A model generated the notes under the pieces. It was given only the letters and a program-made list of their open reading frames with translations. It did no database searches and was not told the DNA's origin. Of a stretch of 64,000 nt of DNA, positions 59,273 to 64,000 are shown piece after piece; the first letter of the stretch is position 1, and the number at the start of each line of letters is the position of its first letter. Position numbers and translations under genes: made by a program. This DNA comes from Aquilaria yunnanensis (lineage: Eukaryota; Streptophyta; Magnoliopsida; Malvales; Thymelaeaceae): contig CM077593.1 of the NCBI GenBank assembly GCA_039654915.1, positions 82,254,501 through 82,318,500 on the forward strand, given 5' to 3'.

Positions 59273-60662
59273 CTCGAGGTCCTAAGGAAAGCTCCTTAGC
59301 CTCAAAATCAATTTTCATCATCAGGGTTTTAAGGATGGAACCTTTGCCTCGAAAAGAATCAATTTTCATCATCAGGGTTTTAAGGATAGAACCTTTGCCT
59401 CGAAAATAATCAATTTTCATCATCGGGGTTTTAAGGATGGAACCTTTGCCTCGAAAACAATCAATTTTCATCATCAGGGTTTTAAGGATGGAACCTTTGC
59501 CTCGAAAACAATCAATTTTCATCATCAGGGTTTTAAGGATGGAACCTTTGCCTCGAAAATAATCAATTTTCATCATCGGGGTTTTAAGGATGGAACCTTT
59601 GCCTCGAAAACAATCAATTTTCATCATCAGGGTTTTAAGGATGGAACCTTTGCCTCGAAAATAATCAATTTTCATCGGGGTTGTAAGGATGGAACCTTTG
59701 CCTCGAAAATAATCAATTTTCATCGGGGTTGTAAGGATGGAACCTTTGCCTCGAAAATAATCAATTTTCATCATCGGGGTTTTAAGGATGGAACCTTTGC
59801 CTCGAAAATAATCAATTTTCATTATCGGGGTTTTAAGGATGGAACCTTTGCCTCGAAAATAATCAATTTTCATCATCGGGGTTTTAAGGATGGAACCTTT
59901 GCCTCGAAAACAATCAATTTTCATCATCAGGGTTTTAAGGATGGAACCTTTGCCTCGAAAAGAATCAATTTTCATCATCAGGGTTTTAAGGATAGAACCT
60001 TTGCCTCGAAAATAATCAATTTTCATCATCGGGGTTTTAAGGATGGAACCTTTGCCTCGAAAACAATCAATTTTCATCATCAGGGTTTTAAGGATGGAAC
60101 CTTTGCCTCGAAAACAATCAATTTTCATCATCAGGGTTTTAAGGATGGAACCTTTGCCTCGAAAATAATCAATTTTCATCATCGGGGTTTTAAGGATGGA
60201 ACCTTTGCCTCGAAAACAATCAATTTTCATCATCAGGGTTTTAAGGATGGAACCTTTGCCTCGAAAATAATCAATTTTCATCGGGGTTGTAAGGATGGAA
60301 CCTTTGCCTCGAAAACAATCAATTTTCATCGGGGTTTTAAGGATGGAACCTTTTGCCTCGAAAAAAATCAATTTTCATCATCGGGGTTTTAAGGATGGAA
60401 CCTTTGCCTCGAAAATAATCAATTTTCATCGGGGTTGTAAGGATGGAGCCTTTGCCTCGAACACAATCAATTTTCATCGGGGTTTTAAGGATGGAACCTT
60501 TTGCCTCGAAAAAAATCAATTTTGATCATCGGGGTTTTAAGGATGGAACCTTTGCCTCGAAAATAATCAATTTTTATCATCGGGGTTTTAAGGATGGAAC
60601 CTTTGCCTCAAAAAAAATCAATTTTCATCATCGGGGTTTTAAGGATGGAACCTTTGCCTCGA
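59273..60662 (+). repeat. 51-bp tandem array
   Basis: About 27 units (51 bp, some 48 bp lacking one ATC): TCAATTTTCATCATCGGGGT, TTTAAGGATGGAACCTTTGC, CTCGAAAATAA. The first unit is divergent, GAGGTCCTAAGGAAAGCTCC then TTAGCCTC. Each unit folds as GAGG..AAGG..CCTT..CCTC. Because units are multiples of three, the minus strand is open for about 370 codons. Confidence 0.97.
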
Positions 60663-61798
60663 AATCAATCAATCAATCCGAGGTTTTAAGGATGGAACCT
60701 TTGCCTCGAGATCAATCAATCAATTCGAGGTTTTAAGGATGGAACCTTTACCTCGACATCAATCAATCAATCCGAGGTTTTAAGGATGAAACCTTTGCCT
60801 CGAAATCAATCAATCAATCCGAGGTTTTAAGGATGGAACCTTTGCCTCGAGATCAATCAATCAATTCGAGGTTTTAAGGATGGAACCTTTACCTCGACAT
60901 CAATCAATCAATCCGAGGTTTTAAGGATGGAACCTTTGCCTCGAAATCAACCAATCAATCTGAGGTTTTAAGGATGGAACCTTTACCTCGACATCAATCA
61001 ATCAATCCGAGGTTTTAAGGATAGAACCTTTGCCTCAAAATCAATCAATCAATCCGAGGTTTTAAGGATGGAACCTTTGCCTCGAGATCAATCAATCAAT
61101 TCGAGGTTTTAAGGATGGAACCTTTACCTCGACATCAATCAATCAATCCGAGGTTTTAAGGATGGAACCTTTGTCTCGACATCAATCAATCAATTCGAGG
61201 CTTTAAGGATGGAACCTTTACCTCGACATCAATCAATCAATCCGAGGTTTTAAGGATTGAACCTTTGCCTCGAAATCAACCAATCAATCTGAGGTTTTAA
61301 GGATGAAACCTTTGCCTCGAAATCAATCAATCAATCTGAGGTTTTAAGGATGGAACCTTTGCCTCGAAATCAATAAATCAATTCGAGGTTTTAAGGATGG
61401 AACCTTTGCTTCGAAATCAATCAATCAATCCGAGGTTTTAAGGATGGAACCTTTGCCTTGAAATCAATCAATCAATCCGAGGTTTTAAGGATGGAACCTT
61501 TGCCTCGAGATCAATCAATCAATTCTAGGTTTTAAGGATAGAACCTTTGCCTCGAGATCAATCAATCAATTCTAGGTTTTAAGGATAGAGCCTTTACCTC
61601 GACATCAATCAATCAATCTGAGGTTTTAAGGATGGAACCTTTACCTCGACATCAATCAATCAATCCGAGGTTTTAAGGATGGAACCTTTGCCTTGAAATC
61701 AATCAATCAATCCGAGGTTTTAAGGATGGAACCTTTGCCTCGAGATCAATCAATCAATTCGATGTTTTAAGGATGGAACCTTTACCTCGACATCCATC
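60663..61798 (+). repeat. 47-bp tandem array
   Basis: About 24 units: ATCAATCAATCAATCCGAGG, TTTTAAGGATGGAACCTTTG, CCTCGAA. Same hairpin core as the 51-bp family; the spacer between hairpins was replaced by (ATCA)n. More variable than its neighbours. Confidence 0.97.
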
Positions 61799-62375
61799 AA
61801 TTTTCCTTCAAACGATAGGAGAGTTCCTATCGTTGAGGTTCTAAGGTAGGACCCTTAACCTCAAAACAAACAATTTTCCTTCAAACGATAGGAGAGTTCC
61901 TATCGTCGAGGTTCTAAGGTAGGACCCTTAACCTCAAAATCATCAATTTTCCTCCAAACGATAGGAGAGTTCCTATCATCAAGGTTCTAAGGTAGGACCC
62001 TTAACCTCAAAATCATCAATTTTCCTTCAAACGATAGGAGAGTTCCTATCATCGAGGTTCTAAGGTAGGACCCTTAACCTCAATCATCAATTTTTCTTCA
62101 AACGATAAGAGAATTCTTATCGCAGAGGTTCTAAGGTAGGGCCCTTAACCTCAAACTTGCAACGATAGGAGAGTTCCTATCGTCAAGGTTCTAAGGAGAG
62201 TTCCTTAAACCTCAAACAATCAATCATCAATTTTTCTTAAACGATAAGAGAGTTCTTATCGCAGAGGTTCTAAGGTAGGGCCCTTAACCTCAAACTTTCA
62301 ACGATAGGAGAGTTCCTATCATCGAGGTTCTAAGGAGAGTTCCTTAACCTCAAACAATCAATCATTCAGTCCATC
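61799..62375 (+). repeat. 73-bp double-hairpin array
   Basis: About eight units of 50-75 bp. Each has one hairpin CGATAGGA-GAGT-TCCTATCG and a second GAGGTT..AAGG..CCTT..AACCTC. Some units read CGATAAGA-GAGT-TCTTATCG, changed on both arms. Unit lengths vary, so this is a transition zone. Confidence 0.9.
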
Positions 62376-64000
62376 TTACAACGATAGAACCTTTCCTATC
62401 GTTAGAGGTTCTAAGGACCTTTCCTTAAACCTCAAACAAACAATCAATCATTCAGTCCATCTTACAACGATAGAACCTTTCCTATCGTTAGAGGTTCTAA
62501 GGACCTTTCCTTAAACCTCAAACAAACAATCAATCATTCAGTCCATCTTACAACGATAGAACCTTTCCTATCGTTAGAGGTTCTAAGGACCTTTCCTTAA
62601 ACCTCAAACAAACAATCAATCATTCAGTCCATCTTACAACGATAGAACCTTTCCTATCGTTAGAGGTTCCAAGGACCTTTCCTTAAACCTCAAACAAACA
62701 ATCAATCATTCAGTCCATCTTACAACGATAGAACCTTTCCTATCGTTAGAGGTTCTAAGGACCTTTCCTTAAACCTCAAACAAACAATCAATCATTCAGT
62801 CCATCTTACAACGATAGAACCTTTCCTATCGTTAGAGGTTCCAAGGACCTTTCCTTAAACCTCAAACAAACAATCAATCATTCAGTCCATCTTACAACGA
62901 TAGAACCTTTCCTATCGTTAGAGGTTCTAAGGACCTTTCCTTAAACCTCAAACAAACAATCAATCATTCAGTCCATCTTACAACGATAGAACCTTTCCTA
63001 TCGTTAGAGGTTCTAAGGACCTTTCCTTAAACCTCAAACAAACAATCAATCATTCAGTCCATCTTACAACGATAGAACCTTTCCTATCGTTAGAGGTTCT
63101 AAGGACCTTTCCTTAAACCTCAAACAAACAATCAATCATTCAGTCCATCTTACAACGATAGAACCTTTCCTATCGTTAGAGGTTCTAAGGACCTTTCCTT
63201 AAACCTCAAACAAACAATCAATCATTCAGTCCATCTTACAACGATAGAACCTTTCCTATCGTTAGAGGTTCCAAGGACCTTTCCTTAAACCTCAAACAAA
63301 CAATCAATCATTCAGTCCATCTTACAACGATAGAACCTTTCCTATCGTTAGAGGTTCTAAGGACCTTTCCTTAAACCTCAAACAAACAATCAATCATTCA
63401 GTCCATCTTACAACGATAGAACCTTTCCTATCGTTAGAGGTTCTAAGGACCTTTCCTTAAACCTCAAACAAACAATCAATCATTCAGTCCATCTTACAAC
63501 GATAGAACCTTTCCTATCGTTAGAGGTTCTAAGGACCTTTCCTTAAACCTCAAACAAACAATCAATCATTCAGTCCATCTTACAACGATAGAACCTTTCC
63601 TATCGTTAGAGGTTCTAAGGACCTTTCCTTAAACCTCAAACAAACAATCAATCATTCAGTCCATCTTACAACGATAGAACCTTTCCTATCGTTAGAGGTT
63701 CTAAGGACCTTTCCTTAACCTCAAACAAACAATCAATCATTCAGTCCATCTTACAACGATAGAACCTTTCCTATCGTTAGAGGTTCTAAGGAACTTTCCT
63801 TAAACCTCAAACAAACAATCAATCATTCAGTCCATCTTACAACGATAGAACCTTTCCTATCGTTAGAGGTTCTAAGGAACTTTCCTTAAACCTCAAACAA
63901 ACAATCAATCATTCAGTCCATCTTACAACGATAGAACCTTTCCTATCGTTAGAGGTTCTAAGGACCTTTCCTTAACCTCAAACAAACAATCAATCATTCA
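62376..64000 (+). repeat. 86-bp double-hairpin array, open to the right
   Basis: About 19 units, nearly identical: AACGATAGAACCTTTCCTAT then CGTT, AGAGGTTCTAAGGACC, TTTCCTTAAACCTC, then (CAAACAAACAATCAATCATT) and CAGTCCATCTTAC. Hairpins AACGATAG/CTATCGTT and GAGGTT/AACCTC with AAGG/CCTT. A TTCCAAGG variant occurs in three units (about 62667, 62840, 63269). High identity means recent amplification. The array continues past the window. Confidence 0.97.

Larger units (their letters stand above)
47007..64000 (+). mobile_element. Large Tat/Ogre-like gypsy element, right end beyond window
   Basis: The 5' LTR (47007-50678), PBS, leader and decayed gag are in canonical order on the + strand. After gag, no protease, RT or integrase can be read. 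Instead come repeat blocks, three intact ORFs and tandem arrays to the window edge. Tat/Ogre elements are known for long LTRs, additional ORFs and hypervariable tandem repeats near the 3' end, so one non-autonomous element is the simplest reading. I infer this: no 3' LTR is in view, and the ORF cluster could instead be a separate locus next to a broken element. Confidence 0.55.

Noticed and set aside
59273..64000. CRISPR-like repeat array
   Set aside because: Repeat units are contiguous with no unique spacers, and the genome is a plant's. It is satellite-type tandem repetition.

Overview
This window looks like nuclear DNA of a flowering plant: AT-rich, gene-poor and packed with nested plant transposable elements. 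These include Ty1/copia and Ty3/gypsy LTR elements with recognisable primer-binding sites, LINEs with plant-type RT, zinc-binding and RNase H regions, CACTA-like and Stowaway-like DNA elements, and one FANTASTIC FOUR (FAF) gene, a family I know only from plants. I cannot name the species from sequence alone.

Layout. 1-850: flank without a gene. 851-9725: old LTR element without coding capacity, holding a CACTA-like insertion at 7.1-8.3 kb. 12669-13217 (minus): FAF-domain gene, the only ordinary host gene I can support. 13892-16420: solo gypsy LTR with a perfect 5-bp target duplication. 18.7-23.9 kb (minus): LINE remnant split by a DNA element that carries telomere-like repeats. 24.8-27.7 kb: 3' end of another LTR element, set between two halves of an AT-rich array. 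28594-40580: decayed Ty1/copia element with both LTRs, PBS, PPT and gag-PR-INT-RT-RH remnants; its leader is swollen by a reversed gypsy LTR fragment and several tandem arrays. 42.2-45.7 kb: MITE, CACTA-like element and a LINE 3' end with poly(A). 46155-46379: Stowaway-like MITE.

47007 to the right edge is the most interesting part. A 3.67-kb LTR of the same family as the solo LTR is followed by a PBS and a decayed gag of the Tat/Ogre-like gypsy type. No pol is visible. Several tandem-repeat blocks come next, then three compact, uninterrupted, intronless ORFs. Two are tandem paralogues (182 and 187 aa) with an arginine/lysine-rich stretch leading straight into a C-x2-C-x4-C-x3-C finger, which I read as similar to the cysteine-rich nucleic-acid-binding proteins of carlaviruses. 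The third is a 209-aa LOG-like (cytokinin-activating phosphoribohydrolase) protein that keeps PGGxGTxxE. Beyond them lie at least 4.7 kb of tandem repeats (51-, 47-, about 73- and 86-bp families) whose units all fold into related hairpins with compensatory changes.

Working hypothesis (inference): 47-64 kb is one large, non-autonomous Tat-like retroelement whose 3' half carries a captured cassette of two virus-like zinc-finger proteins plus a cytokinin-activation enzyme, followed by a hypervariable 3' tandem-repeat region. Its 3' LTR, if present, lies beyond the window. The cassette is unusual because its ORFs are intact while the retroelement's own gag is broken, and each ORF seems to have its own TATA-type promoter.
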